From: Streptantibioticus ferralitis
Lineage (GTDB): Bacteria > Actinomycetota > Actinomycetes > Streptomycetales > Streptomycetaceae
Direction of reading: 5' to 3'
NCBI RefSeq assembly: GCF_029223525.1
Contig: NZ_JARHTQ010000009.1
Location: forward strand, 62,001 to 126,000
DNA length: 64,000 nt
Shown: in pieces, positions 1 to 9,142 of the stretch
Layout: the number at the start of each line of letters is the position of its first letter
How positions within the stretch are numbered: position 1 is the stretch's first letter
Made by a program: the position numbers and the translations under genes
The notes under the pieces: model-generated
What the model was told of the DNA's origin: nothing
The model's input: the letters and a program-made list of their open reading frames with translations, nothing else
Databases searched by the model: none

Positions 1-953
1 ATCCCGCGGGTGATGATGATGCCCGGCGCGTCCTCTCGGACGATCTCCGGATTGGTGCCGCGCGAGAGCACCAGCGCCTCGGCGGTCACCCCGAACATCG
101 TCTGCGCCCACTTCTCCCGATCCGGCGGCACCAGCACCCACAGGTCCTCGGGCAGCACCTTGCGGGGCTTGCCGTCCACCCGCACCTGCGCCTTGTAGAA
201 CGTGATCGGCGGCAGGTTGTAGTTGCCCCTGACGACGTTGATTTGCTGCGGGGTGAGCGTCGCGGTCGGCGTGGTCGATGGGTTCACCGACCCGTAGTAC
301 GCCGCCCGGTAGGCGTTGTTCGCCGCCAGGTAGCTGAACGCCTTCCGGCTGGTGATCACCAGCTCCGGCTCCGGGGCGCCGATATCGTCCAGATGCTGAA
401 TCCACCGCAGCTCATCCGCGATCGGATCAGAGGCCGCGTCGGACCACGGCACCGGGGCGACCGGCATGTTCGCCGCCGGGACGTTCCAATCCACCTCCAG
501 CGTCAGCCCGTTCTCCTGCACCAAGCTGAACTTCCCGTCGGCCAGAACGTCTCCGGCGGCCAGCTCCAGCCGGGAGCGGATCGCCTCCACATGCCGCTCG
601 ACATCGTCATACAGCAGCTCGATCAGCCGGTCCTGATCCGAGCCGCGCGAGGCTTCCAACAGGATCTGCTCCTGCTCACCAACGATGAGCTTCTGCCCGA
701 GCGCGGGCAGCGCACCCTCACGGGAGGTCTGCCACGCCTCACGGGTCGCGAACGGCACCGAAGCATCGAACGCCCGGTACTTCGCCACGTTCACATACCG
801 GCCGGAGTCCTTCACCCGCCACTTGACCTCGTTCAGCTCCAGCGTCGGGAAGATCGTCTGGGTGAGCAGGAAGTCCTTCGGCGACGGGATAGCACGGGCG
901 AACGTCGTCAGGTCAGCGACCTGGACGTCCTTCAACAGGTCCTGAATCGTCAC
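1..953 (-). CDS. Phage major capsid protein (Cap_E-like), 3' end outside window
   Basis: The GTG at 953 opens a minus-strand frame that stays open to the left edge, so about 317 residues are visible and the C-terminus is missing. The protein begins VTIQDLLKDVQVADL and has the mixed hydrophilic composition of a shell protein. Its C-terminal visible part (GVTAEALVLSRGTNPEIV) resembles the major capsid protein E family of HK97-fold phages. The identification rests on that resemblance plus position: it directly follows scaffold and decoration genes in a portal-scaffold-decoration-capsid order. It would form the icosahedral head lattice. No better alternative is apparent. Confidence 0.75.
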   Translation of the reverse strand, partial: MTIQDLLKDVQVADLTTFARAIPSPKDFLLTQTIFPTLELNEVKWRVKDSGRYVNVAKYRAFDASVPFATREAWQTSREGALPALGQKLIVGEQEQILLEASRGSDQDRLIELLYDDVERHVEAIRSRLELAAGDVLADGKFSLVQENGLTLEVDWNVPAANMPVAPVPWSDAASDPIADELRWIQHLDDIGAPEPELVITSRKAFSYLAANNAYRAAYYGSVNPSTTPTATLTPQQINVVRGNYNLPPITFYKAQVRVDGKPRKVLPEDLWVLVPPDREKWAQTMFGVTAEALVLSRGTNPEIVREDAPGIIITRG

Positions 954-965
954 AGCCCCGGCCCC

Positions 966-1382
966 TTACACGAACCGGATCTGCGCACCACGCGGGTGCC
1001 ACGACAGCTGCGACAGATCGATCCCCCCGGGCACCTTCGACGCACGCACCGCACCATGCCACAGCAGCGCCGCCGGAATCCGGGTCTGCCCCGGCGCGAA
1101 CGGCACCTCCGCGAACACAAAGCCCCGCAGAACCTGACGGCCGCAAGACGCCTCCGGATCGTACGGCCCGTACAACTTCGACTCGACCACCTTGCCCACC
1201 GGGATACCGGAGAAGACCCGGCCGTACGGCTGGCATGCGTCACCGCACTGGTAGTGCACCCCCTCCTCGAAAAGGCTCAGGTCAAGAGTGATCGTGTCGG
1301 TCGACTCCGTGCCGTGCAGCGCCGCCAGCCAATCGCGGTCAGCGGTCAGGAACTCGTGCGTCGTAACAGGCTGAATACTCAC
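966..1382 (-). CDS. Phage head decoration protein
   Basis: A 138-residue protein. I start it at the GTG at 1382 because AGGAGA lies just upstream; a longer frame reaches 1448 without a better site. It lies 12 bp before the capsid gene, in the slot where small trimeric decoration proteins (lambda D-like) are usually encoded. It begins VSIQPVTTHEFLTADRDWLA and contains two cysteines in HYQCGDACQP. It has no membrane segment. It would bind the outside of the expanded capsid and stabilise it. The function is inferred from size, position and general resemblance, not from a diagnostic motif. Confidence 0.6.
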   Translation of the reverse strand: MSIQPVTTHEFLTADRDWLAALHGTESTDTITLDLSLFEEGVHYQCGDACQPYGRVFSGIPVGKVVESKLYGPYDPEASCGRQVLRGFVFAEVPFAPGQTRIPAALLWHGAVRASKVPGGIDLSQLSWHPRGAQIRFV

Positions 1383-1503
1383 GCCATCTCCTATGGACGA
1401 ATGCGGTTCATCTCCTCCGCACACCGCCCACAAGGCAGTGCCGTCCACGAAGTTCGAGGGGCGTGGTCCCCAACCCTGCTGGCCAGACAGACAGTCCGCG
1501 CGG

Positions 1504-2118
1504 CTACTCGATCACAAGGCCGCGTCGACGAGCCATCTCCAGCCCCGCCGCACCCGGCCGCCGCACCGGCGCCGTACGCGACGGGCCTCGACCAGCCGGA
1601 GCACCACCCGGAGCAGACGGCACCGGCGTGCGCACCTCGCCGAACAGCTCCGGACGCCGCACCCGCAGCACCTCCGCAGCCGCCGCAATCTGCGCCTCGT
1701 CCGCGTCATCCTCCGCCGCGAGCAGCTTCTCCGCGTCTACCAGGTCATCACCTGCAGCGCCAAGAGCCACCAGCGCCGCACGACGCAGTGCCGCCCGCTC
1801 GCGCTCAATCGCGGCCTCCTCGCGTCGGGCTGCCTGCAACTCCCGCTCCGCAGCAGCCTGTTCACGACGCTCGACCTCCGACAGCGCCGCCTGCTCCGCC
1901 TCGCGCTGCACGGTCACGAAATCGTGGAGCGCCTTGGGCGAATCGAACCCCAGGCCCGCAAGCAGTCGCTTGATCGCGGCGCGTTCACCCTGCTGCTTCT
2001 CCCGCGTCAGCAGCTTGCCGAGCCGATCCTGCGTCACCGTCACCTGCTGCGGCTGCGGGCCCGCTTCTTCGGCGTCGTCCAGCTGCTGGTCATTCGGCTC
2101 GTCCTGGGGCGGAACCAT
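1504..2118 (-). CDS. Phage capsid scaffolding protein
   Basis: A 204-residue protein. It starts at the ATG at 2118, which is preceded by AGGAGGA. The middle, roughly residues 60-140, is a long charged coiled coil rich in Glu, Arg and Ala (EAEQAALSEVERREQAAAER). This is typical of scaffolding proteins that template procapsid assembly and are then released. The N-terminus is acidic, and the C-terminus is Pro/Gly/Arg rich with a terminal RRRGLVIE. It lies between the portal and decoration genes, the standard location. The 121 bp separating it from the decoration gene shows nothing notable. Confidence 0.7.
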   Translation of the reverse strand: MVPPQDEPNDQQLDDAEEAGPQPQQVTVTQDRLGKLLTREKQQGERAAIKRLLAGLGFDSPKALHDFVTVQREAEQAALSEVERREQAAAERELQAARREEAAIERERAALRRAALVALGAAGDDLVDAEKLLAAEDDADEAQIAAAAEVLRVRRPELFGEVRTPVPSAPGGAPAGRGPSRTAPVRRPGAAGLEMARRRGLVIE

Positions 2119-2183
2119 ACAACTCCTCCTGGTACGCGCCCCCGCGCTGCCGATCAGTGTAGCCACCACCACCGACTACCAGC

Positions 2184-3938
2184 TCAACTCACCGAGACGG
2201 CTGCCTGCTTCGGCCCCGGCGTTCCAGCCTGCCCCTCCTGCCCACCCCGGCTATCGGCCACCTGCTCGCTCCCATCCGCTGGGTGCGTCCCCTGACCCTG
2301 GCCACCGCGGCCCGCCGCAGCCTCCGCGACCCTCGCCGCCGCCTCCTGATCCGCCCGTGTCCGGATACGGGCCACCTCCTGCGAGGCGTCGTCGATCGGA
2401 TACCCCGCATCGACCAGCATCCGCACCGCGGTCTCCAACGAGATCACCCCGGCCCCATACGCCTGCACCACCTCGTCCAGCACCGCCGCCCGGTCCGTCG
2501 GCGTGTGCGGAGCCCACGCCAGCCGCGCCGACAGCGACTCCCCAGCCGTCCACCCCTGAACCTGGCCGGCCTGGAACAGACGCTGCACGAACTTCAACAA
2601 CAGCCGGTACTTGTGCTCCCTCGCCAACCGCATCGACCCCACCAACGCATCCAGCGGCCCAAGTGCCAGTTGCAGCGCATACCCCGACGGCACCTTCGAC
2701 GCATCCAGCGCCCCCAACCCGGCCGACGTGATCCGCGAGTTCGACGCGATCCGGTCCAACAGGTGCTCCACCCGCGCCCGAAGCTCCGCCAACTGCGGCG
2801 AGGTGTCCAACGCATCCATGCGCCCGCTGTCCCCGAGCTGCCACACCGCACCGGCCTGCACCGTCAACTGCTCCGGCCGCCCCGTGGCCCGGTCGACCGG
2901 CAGCCGCGCACCAGCGAGCCCAATGATCGGCGTGCCCGTCGTCGCCGACGCAGCCGAGGAGTCCGAGTCCGTGGCGGCCAGCTCATCCAGGCCCTGCAAC
3001 ACCTTCGCGATCACCGAGCGGCCCCAATGCTCCCCGCCGTCCGGGATCGTGTTCGTCACGTGCACCACGGGAACGAAGTCGATCAACAAGTCCAGCCGAT
3101 TCAGCGCCGTCCCGTCCGGCCGCACCCGGAACATCGCCTTACCCAGCGGCAGCTGGTCCAGCGTCTCGCCCTGCTTCAAATCGTCCAACGCCCACTCGGC
3201 ATCCGTCAGGAAGCAGGTCACCGACGACGGCTTCCCGGGCTCCCACGGATACTGGCGCGCCACCGTGCCGTCCTCGGAGATCGGGCCAAGCTCGTACGTG
3301 ACCCGGCGAACCCGGGCCTTCAACCCCAACTCCGGATCCTCCGGCAGCTCCCACGCCAGATGCACACGCGAGGGGAAGTCCTGGTCCTGGTCGTCATCCC
3401 ACTGCGGGAAGTAGAAGCCCGGATCGTACGTACGCAGCGTCGGTCGACCCTTGTCCGGGTCCCAGGCCAGTACGTACACGCTGTCGCCGAGCAACACCGC
3501 GTTCCGCTCGGCCTGCTGCACGCGCAGTGTCAGCAGCTCCTTGTCAGCCCACTGCCGCAACCGCTCCTGTGCACCGGCCGCGTCCACAGCACCCGGCTGC
3601 GGAGCCGCCTCATCAGCGTGCTCCGCACCCAGCACCACTACCTGCTGTTCCGAGCCCAACAGATAGCCCAACGCCGTATCGACTAGCTTTGCCGCATCAC
3701 CCAACTCGCGCCGATCCAACGCTGCGTCATCCCCCGACGCAGCGGCAAGCTGACCCGCCTGGTTGTTGTCGTACGCCGCGAGCACCTTGTACGCCGCCAA
3801 TCGGCGCAGCTCGTGCGGGGGAAGCCACGACGCCGCCAGCTCCGGGAACGCCAGGTTGCCCGGTTGATCGGCCTCGGCCATAACCGGCTTGTACGACAGC
3901 CACGACCAGGCATCGATCACGAATTGGCGTAGGCCCAC
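2184..3938 (-). CDS. Phage portal protein
   Basis: About 584 residues. I chose the GTG at 3938 because GGAG sits five bases upstream; an in-frame GTG two codons earlier overlaps that site. The protein would form the dodecameric ring at the capsid vertex through which terminase pumps DNA and to which the tail attaches. Recognisable portal features are the ERNAVLLGDSVYVLAWD segment, the DPGFYFPQWDDD segment and the long helical LDELAATDSDSSAAS region. The C-terminus is an alanine/glycine/glutamine-rich tail. In a typical phage the terminase would adjoin it; here an 850-bp plus-strand insertion separates the two. Confidence 0.8.
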   Translation of the reverse strand: MGLRQFVIDAWSWLSYKPVMAEADQPGNLAFPELAASWLPPHELRRLAAYKVLAAYDNNQAGQLAAASGDDAALDRRELGDAAKLVDTALGYLLGSEQQVVVLGAEHADEAAPQPGAVDAAGAQERLRQWADKELLTLRVQQAERNAVLLGDSVYVLAWDPDKGRPTLRTYDPGFYFPQWDDDQDQDFPSRVHLAWELPEDPELGLKARVRRVTYELGPISEDGTVARQYPWEPGKPSSVTCFLTDAEWALDDLKQGETLDQLPLGKAMFRVRPDGTALNRLDLLIDFVPVVHVTNTIPDGGEHWGRSVIAKVLQGLDELAATDSDSSAASATTGTPIIGLAGARLPVDRATGRPEQLTVQAGAVWQLGDSGRMDALDTSPQLAELRARVEHLLDRIASNSRITSAGLGALDASKVPSGYALQLALGPLDALVGSMRLAREHKYRLLLKFVQRLFQAGQVQGWTAGESLSARLAWAPHTPTDRAAVLDEVVQAYGAGVISLETAVRMLVDAGYPIDDASQEVARIRTRADQEAAARVAEAAAGRGGQGQGTHPADGSEQVADSRGGQEGQAGTPGPKQAAVSVS

Positions 3939-3981
3939 GTCCACTCCAGGAGGGTCGGCCCCGCGCCGTGCTCAACCCTAG

Positions 3982-4128
3982 TGCTGTGACCGCATAGGTT
4001 CGCCCCAGGCCGTACACCGCCACCTGCGCTGGCGCAACGCCAACGCCCGCCACCCCGACGTACTCGCCGCCCAGCGCAAGGAACGCGCCCGCATCCGCTG
4101 GGGCGGGAGATCACTCAAAGCTGCGTGA
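3982..4128 (+). pseudogene. Transposase C-terminal remnant
   Basis: An open frame without a start runs from after a stop at 3979-3981 to TGA at 4126-4128. It reads VHRHLRWRNANARHPDVLAA followed by QRKERARIRW. From memory this RWRNANARHPDVLAAQR.ERARIR pattern is the C-terminal tail of transposases common in Streptomyces; I cannot name the IS family securely. Only the last ~40 residues remain and no transposase core is nearby, so this is a scar. It borders the STAS gene and may mark how that DNA entered the phage late operon. Confidence 0.4.
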
Positions 4129-4457
4129 TGCAGCGGTACCGGACCATCACGCCCTCAATGCGTCTGCTGCTGTTCAGGGGCAAGGGATCCCCGGGCGATG
4201 GCATTGAACGCAAGAAGGGGACGCGCGCATGCACAAGAGGGGCGCGCTTCGAACCAGCTGTGCGACGTTGGCGCCGGGGAGACTGCCTGACCCGCCCTGG
4301 CCGCCGAAGTGCGTGGGGGCGCGATCGGATACGCACGCTGCCACCGACCAGCTACGCTCTGCGTCCGGTCGCGCTGAGCTAGGCTGAGGACACCGGCCGG
4401 GCACCGGGCGTCCACACAAACGCAGCCATACTGCCGCACGCGAAACGGGAGGCTGCC
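4129..4457. other. Non-coding stretch upstream of the STAS gene
   Basis: No convincing gene is visible here. Short open frames exist on both strands, but they lack recognisable sequence and good ribosome sites. The segment ends with the GGGAGG ribosome site of the STAS gene. It presumably carries that gene's promoter, since no other plus-strand gene is upstream; I see no clear -35/-10 pair. Confidence 0.4.
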
Positions 4458-4796
4458 GTGGCACCCGAGGGCCTGACCACGGAAGTGACGGCCTCATCAG
4501 CTGGCCACGCCCTGGTCACTGTCCGCGGTGAACTGGACATCGAGACCACCGACCAATTGCGCAGCCGCCTGCTTCAGGTCGTCGCCGAGAACCCGGAATC
4601 AGTCGTTGACCTCTCCGGCGTCTCCTTCTGTGATTGCTCGGGCCTGAGTGCGCTGGATGCCGCCCGCCGAGCTGCCATCCACGCAGGCCGCAGCCTACGT
4701 CTGCGGGCGGTCCCTCCTACGGTGGCCAGAGTGCTCGCGGCCACAGGCATGGACACAGCCTTCGCCATCGACGACGCGCCGACCAACGGTCGATAG
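4458..4796 (+). CDS. STAS-domain anti-sigma-factor antagonist (phage moron)
   Basis: A 112-residue single STAS domain. It starts at GTG 4458 with GGGAGG upstream. Members bind anti-sigma kinases of the SpoIIAB/RsbW type and release the sigma factor when unphosphorylated. The diagnostic loop is SFCDCSGLSAL, with D59-C60-S61-G62. Aligned with BldG in this same window (D56-S57-T58-G59), the position of BldG Ser57 is Cys while the next residue is Ser. It is encoded against the surrounding phage late genes, between portal and terminase, beside a transposase scar. It is therefore probably an acquired gene expressed from the prophage. No cognate kinase is encoded beside it. Confidence 0.8.
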   Translation: MAPEGLTTEVTASSAGHALVTVRGELDIETTDQLRSRLLQVVAENPESVVDLSGVSFCDCSGLSALDAARRAAIHAGRSLRLRAVPPTVARVLAATGMDTAFAIDDAPTNGR

Positions 4797-4809
4797 CCAG
4801 GCCCTCGAC

Positions 4810-6303
4810 TCACCTGCGACCACTCAGCCTCCGATCGTCCCCGGCACGCGGAGGCGGCATCGTCGGATCGAGGAACAGATCCCACAGCGCCCACACCGCC
4901 GAGTCCAGCAGGTCCGGTGAGTCCTCCGTCTCGCCCTGACCGACGAACGTCGTCATCTGCTCTTCCAATTCCGCGAACACCCGGGCCGACCCGACGTGGT
5001 GCACACGCGCCTGCTCATACAACTGCGCGGCCGGAGCGGCCCGAGCCCGCTTGCCGCGCGTCGCATGAACGATCCGCCAGTTCACCGTCGGATCCACCTG
5101 CTCCAGCAGCGCGGGCAGGTAGTCACCGCCGTTGTTCGCCTCGATGACCACACAGTCCGCACGGTGCTCGTGGTAGAGCCGCGCGGCCCGCTTCATCGCC
5201 TGCGTCGGCGTATGCCGGTCCTGCTCGCAGCGCAGCAGGTACCCACGCGGCCGGTCATCCCCGAACATCGACTCCACCGGATACCCGCGCCCAGCGACCG
5301 TGAACGCCGTCATGTCGGCGTTCTCGTGGCTCTTCGTGGCCGGGTCCACAGCGACAACGACGCGCTGCAAGTCGGGCAAGTGCTCCAGCTTGGGCCGGAA
5401 GCCCTCGACCTCCAGCATCCAGCCCTTCCACAGGGCACCTTCGACGTCTTCCAGCAGCTCACCGGACAGCTCCTGGCGTCCCAGCCGGGTGCCGGCGTAC
5501 TCCTCCTCCAACTCGGCACGGGCAGCCGGGCTCAGGTTCGCGTCGTTCTCGCGCATGTGCCCGCGGGTGAGTACCACCCGCGGTGGCCCCCCGCCATCGC
5601 GGTGCGACTGCTCCTGCGTCCGGCCACGCTCGACCAGTCTCTTCACGTGCGGCAGCGGCTTGGGCGTCGTGGAGATCACCACCTGCGGGGTGTCCGCCTC
5701 GCGAAGACAGAACCACAGCATGTCGTAGACCTCTTGCGCGGTGTGCCGCGACCAGGCCGCGTACTCGTCGCACCACGCCTTGTCGAACGCCCAGCCACGC
5801 AGGTTGTCCGGCGTCTCCGCACCAAACCCGCGTATCAGCGTGCCGTTCTTCAGCCGCAGCGTCGTCTCACCCAGCGACGAGTTGTACTTCGCCACCTCCT
5901 CGGGCGGGATCACCGACAGCAGACCGGACTTCGGGGAGTCGAAGCAGATGTCGCGCACCAGCGTGGCGTTCTTCGCCACCACCGCGATCTGCAACCCCGG
6001 CGTCTTCGCCCACTCCCGCACCGCCTCCGCCGCCGTCCGCGACTTGCCCCAACCACGGCCCGTCAGCAGCATCCACACCGTCCACAGCCACGACGGCTGC
6101 CGCTGTGCCGCACGCGCGTGATGGTGAAGCCATCCCTCGTGCGGCAGCCCATCGCACTCCGGCACAGCGCACGCCCACCGGCGCGCCGACACCTCGTCCG
6201 CGCGCACCAGCGCGGCGACTTCAGCCTTCAACTGCTCCAGGCTCATCACCGCCGGATCGGCCAAGCCCTCAATGGCCCGGCGTTTCGCCCACCCGCCGCT
6301 CAC
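4810..6303 (-). CDS. Phage terminase large subunit
   Basis: A 497-residue packaging motor and nuclease. The ATPase half carries a Walker A-type motif GRGWGKSR (82-89) and a Walker B/catalytic pair in KAWCDEYAAW (D179-E180). The C-terminal RNase H-like nuclease half shows VVVAVDPATKS, VVIEANNGGDY and DLLDSAVWALWD, giving the expected three acidic positions. It cuts the concatemer and drives DNA through the portal. The start overlaps the small-subunit stop by four bases (ATGA), so the two are translationally coupled. The stop lies 13 bases from the convergent end of the STAS gene. Confidence 0.92.
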   Translation of the reverse strand: MSGGWAKRRAIEGLADPAVMSLEQLKAEVAALVRADEVSARRWACAVPECDGLPHEGWLHHHARAAQRQPSWLWTVWMLLTGRGWGKSRTAAEAVREWAKTPGLQIAVVAKNATLVRDICFDSPKSGLLSVIPPEEVAKYNSSLGETTLRLKNGTLIRGFGAETPDNLRGWAFDKAWCDEYAAWSRHTAQEVYDMLWFCLREADTPQVVISTTPKPLPHVKRLVERGRTQEQSHRDGGGPPRVVLTRGHMRENDANLSPAARAELEEEYAGTRLGRQELSGELLEDVEGALWKGWMLEVEGFRPKLEHLPDLQRVVVAVDPATKSHENADMTAFTVAGRGYPVESMFGDDRPRGYLLRCEQDRHTPTQAMKRAARLYHEHRADCVVIEANNGGDYLPALLEQVDPTVNWRIVHATRGKRARAAPAAQLYEQARVHHVGSARVFAELEEQMTTFVGQGETEDSPDLLDSAVWALWDLFLDPTMPPPRAGDDRRLSGRR

Positions 6304-6833
6304 CGGCCATCCTCCGCCAGTCGCCGTTCCAGTTCACGGCGTAGCTGCTCCATACGCGCCTTGCGGTCCTCATCGCTCAGCACCGCGAGATGACTCCCGT
6401 CGGCATCACCGGGGGTAACGGCGCCGGACAACTCCTCGCCTGCGGCGCGGCGTTCGACCTCAGCGGCGACCTGGAAGTAGCGCAGTAGCTCACCCGGCGT
6501 CAGCTCCCGGGGGTCCAGCGCCTGAAGCCGGGCGATCGCCTTGCCCAAGAACGCCTGCGCGAGCTTGGCGTGCCGTCGGGCGACATCCCGCCGCGCCTGC
6601 TTCTGCTCGGCGACGAACAGCCGGTCCTGTTCACGGTCGTAAGCCGCCGCCCGCATCACCCACGCGTACTGCCGTGACCACCGGCCCAGCAGTGTCCGCG
6701 ACTTGTCCAACTCCTGTGCCACCTTCGTGACACTCCGTGCCGGGCCGAGATCGCGGTACACGGCGAACGCCTCGAACGCCTGGGGGGACTCACCGCTCTG
6801 CCGCTCCCAGGGATCCACGGGGCCCTCAGCCAC
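6300..6833 (-). CDS. Phage terminase small subunit
   Basis: A 177-residue protein encoded directly before the large subunit, with a four-base overlap. Residues about 35-60 (SVTKVAQELDKSRTLLGRWS) form a helix-turn-helix typical of small terminase subunits that recognise the packaging site. The rest is helical and charged, consistent with an oligomerisation region, and it ends in the basic/acidic helix RMEQLRRELERRLAEDG. It would bind the pac or cos site and load the large subunit. The identification is by HTH, size and position. Confidence 0.8.
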   Translation of the reverse strand: MAEGPVDPWERQSGESPQAFEAFAVYRDLGPARSVTKVAQELDKSRTLLGRWSRQYAWVMRAAAYDREQDRLFVAEQKQARRDVARRHAKLAQAFLGKAIARLQALDPRELTPGELLRYFQVAAEVERRAAGEELSGAVTPGDADGSHLAVLSDEDRKARMEQLRRELERRLAEDGR

Positions 6834-6858
6834 CGCTCACCTCCTGGCCAACGGCCGT

Positions 6859-7764
6859 CTAGTCGCTGTCGGCAGCGAAAATGTCCAAGGCGCGCCACGG
6901 CTCGGACTCCGGCACGCTGCCGTCCTTCACCAGGCGGTCGATCGCGGCCCGCACCGTGGCCGCCGTCTCGACCGGGATCTCCCGCGCGCCAAACACCGTC
7001 TCCAGGGGTGCCGTGCCGCCGCGGTGCGCCTCACCGGGTGCGGCGTCGAACCAGCCGTCAGCCAGCTCGCCTAGGTGCCGCTCGAACACGGCGAGAATCA
7101 CGCCGAGCGCCGTCGCCGAGTTACCGATCTTGTACGCTGCGCGGGAGGTCTCCAGCGCGTCCAGCACCGGCTCGTACTGCTCCAGCCCTGCTACCCACCG
7201 CTGGTCGGCCGTGGCGGTGGCGCGTGCCGCATCGAATGCGGCCTCGGCGCGCTCCAGCTCATCCGGCAAAAACATCAGCTGTACGGACGCGAAGTCCAGG
7301 TTCGCCTCCCCCAGGCTGGAGACGTCGACCTTCTCCAGCAGCTCCAACGCCTTGTCGTCCAGGCCCGTGTACTGCCGCCACTCCACCGACTCCAGCTCGT
7401 CGTACAGCTCCTTGAGGATCGCCGGATCGTCCTGCCCGGCGATCGCGTTGTGGCTCAGCTGGAGCGCGATCTGCCGCTGTCTCGGCAGCGGCTCGTCTAT
7501 CTGCATCCACCAGATCCGCTCCAGGCCAGCCTCGATCGCTGCCAAGGTGCGGTGGTTGCCGGACAGCACGACCAGCCGCCCCGTAACGGTGTCGTTCCAC
7601 ACCAGCGGCGTCGAGGTCAGGCAGCCGTCTCGCTTGATGTTCGCGACCAGCTGCCGGAACTGCTCGTGCGGCAGGAACCGGGCGTTCACATCTAGCAGCG
7701 TCAGCGTGCGCGGGTCGCCCTCCACCATCTGCGGCCGGGCGAGCGGCGTCGTCTCCTCCATCAT
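6859..7764 (-). CDS. ParB-like N-terminal-domain protein
   Basis: 301 residues, starting at the ATG at 7764. That ATG shares one base with the stop of the upstream methyltransferase-like gene (TGATG); further upstream the frame is out-of-frame read-through. Residues ~10-75 form a ParB/Srx fold: LLDVNARFLPHEQFRQLVANI, then VVLSGNHRTLAAIEAG, where GNHR replaces the GERR box of true ParB. There is no ParB-type HTH. Phages often encode such proteins beside DNA-modification genes or terminase. The role may be nuclease, NTPase or modification accessory and cannot be decided from sequence. It is probably co-transcribed with the upstream gene and the terminase pair. Confidence 0.7.
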   Translation of the reverse strand: MMEETTPLARPQMVEGDPRTLTLLDVNARFLPHEQFRQLVANIKRDGCLTSTPLVWNDTVTGRLVVLSGNHRTLAAIEAGLERIWWMQIDEPLPRQRQIALQLSHNAIAGQDDPAILKELYDELESVEWRQYTGLDDKALELLEKVDVSSLGEANLDFASVQLMFLPDELERAEAAFDAARATATADQRWVAGLEQYEPVLDALETSRAAYKIGNSATALGVILAVFERHLGELADGWFDAAPGEAHRGGTAPLETVFGAREIPVETAATVRAAIDRLVKDGSVPESEPWRALDIFAADSD

Positions 7765-9104
7765 CAGGCTCCTGTCTGGGTATCCGTGGTGCGGGCGCCC
7801 CACCGCTTCGCCCACCTGTCCAGGGCCTCCGCGAGCGTGTGGCCGCCCATCGCGCCCTGGTACTGGAGCTGGAACCTCCAGCCGTCCTCGTTCGACGGGC
7901 CGCGCTTGGTCAGCCGCAGCAGCCCGCGGTACTTCATCGACACCGGGTTGTTGCTGAACGCCGTGGTGGACACCGCCCGTATCCGCCGAGAGAACGCCCG
8001 CTGGCACAGCAACTGCGCCTCGGCGCTGGTGGCCGCGAGCACGATCAGCTTCGACAACCGCGGGTAGTCCGTCGGCGCGACCCCGAAGTCGGAGAGCAGG
8101 TACGCCTCATCCGGTGTGTAGCTGCTCGGCGCCATCGCGAACACGCCCAGGATTCGGCCAGATCCGTCCTTCACCGCCACCGCCAGGTTCGCCGCGCCCG
8201 GTGCGATGCGCGGGTTCAGGTACCGGGAGCGCAGCGCGTTGAACTGACCAGGCTTGAGCAGTGCCAGGGACAACGGCCCCACCAGTTGCTCGTCTTGCCG
8301 CAGACGGGGCGCCGTGACCGGCTCGATGGGCTGCCGAGGAGCGACGATGCGTGTCGGCGCTTCGCTGGCGTAGACGTAGAACGGTGCGGCACGGGGGGTT
8401 GCCTGGATGACCCCGCGCAAGTGCCGGTGCAGCTCGGGCACATCGTGATTGGAGGCCGTCAGCCAGTACGGCCGGTCGGTGATCGCACCCAGCACGTCGA
8501 CCACGTCAGCATCCGACAACGGCTCGTACTCGGGCACGTCCCAGGTGAAGTGCTCGTTCAACGGCTCATACAGCTTCTCGTACCCGCCGCCGTAGAAGGG
8601 AGGGAAGGAGCACACCGGCGCGTCACGGGGCACCTTCCGCAGCCAAGTGCGTACGTCTTCGACCTCGTAGGAGGCGAGCGACACGTCCGCGCGGGACAGG
8701 CGCTCGACCGTCTCGTGGTGCTTGGCCTGCCACTGCTCCCGGTAGGAGCGCACCACCCGCTCGTGCCACAGCCCTTCGCGGCCCACGCTGGCGAGGAACC
8801 GCGTGCCCAGCATCACCGCGGCGACGGTGCCGATGCCGTCGTCCAAGGAGTCGGCCAGCCAGCCGAGTTGCTCGGTGCTCTCCTCGTGCAACCGGATGCC
8901 GACCGGCTGGCCGGTGAGCCAGCGGCCGATGGCCGTGGTGTAGATCGACACATCCGAGGAGTGGAGGGCGAAGCCCATGCCGGCCAGGGACCGCTCGATG
9001 GTGAAGTTGCCGCAGCACGGGACGTACACCTCCCCGCGGGGCCAACTGGCCGCCGTCTCACGCACGATGGCGCGCATCGGGCCCGGGATAGTGCCCTGGA
9101 ACAT
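7764..9104 (-). CDS. Putative DNA adenine methyltransferase fused to a Mom-like (GNAT) domain
   Basis: 446 residues, with a strong GAAGGAGG-type site before the ATG at 9104. The N-terminal half looks like a SAM-dependent DNA methyltransferase. YVPCCGNFTIERSL (27-40) fits the SAM-binding loop. SFPPFYGGGY (166-175) is a variant of the DPPY catalytic motif. The C-terminal half from ~residue 275 has LSDFGVAPTDYPRLSKLIVL, TTAFSNNPVSMKYRG and a conserved Arg/Lys-rich end. These recall Mom-type GNAT proteins that place a larger group on adenine in phage DNA. The fusion and the chemistry are inference. Its neighbours, ParB-like and DUF488-like genes, suggest an anti-restriction module. Confidence 0.55.
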   Translation of the reverse strand: MFQGTIPGPMRAIVRETAASWPRGEVYVPCCGNFTIERSLAGMGFALHSSDVSIYTTAIGRWLTGQPVGIRLHEESTEQLGWLADSLDDGIGTVAAVMLGTRFLASVGREGLWHERVVRSYREQWQAKHHETVERLSRADVSLASYEVEDVRTWLRKVPRDAPVCSFPPFYGGGYEKLYEPLNEHFTWDVPEYEPLSDADVVDVLGAITDRPYWLTASNHDVPELHRHLRGVIQATPRAAPFYVYASEAPTRIVAPRQPIEPVTAPRLRQDEQLVGPLSLALLKPGQFNALRSRYLNPRIAPGAANLAVAVKDGSGRILGVFAMAPSSYTPDEAYLLSDFGVAPTDYPRLSKLIVLAATSAEAQLLCQRAFSRRIRAVSTTAFSNNPVSMKYRGLLRLTKRGPSNEDGWRFQLQYQGAMGGHTLAEALDRWAKRWGARTTDTQTGA

Positions 9105-9142
9105 CTCTCGCCTCCTTCTCGCTTCGGGGGTGCGCGGAACGA

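Noticed and set aside
243-1973. Long plus-strand open frame opposite capsid and scaffold genes
   Set aside because: Runs through several good minus-strand genes, with Arg/Pro-rich composition typical of an antisense frame.
4195-4270. tRNA-like GGTTCGAA segment
   Set aside because: The T-arm stem does not pair and no acceptor or anticodon arm is present.
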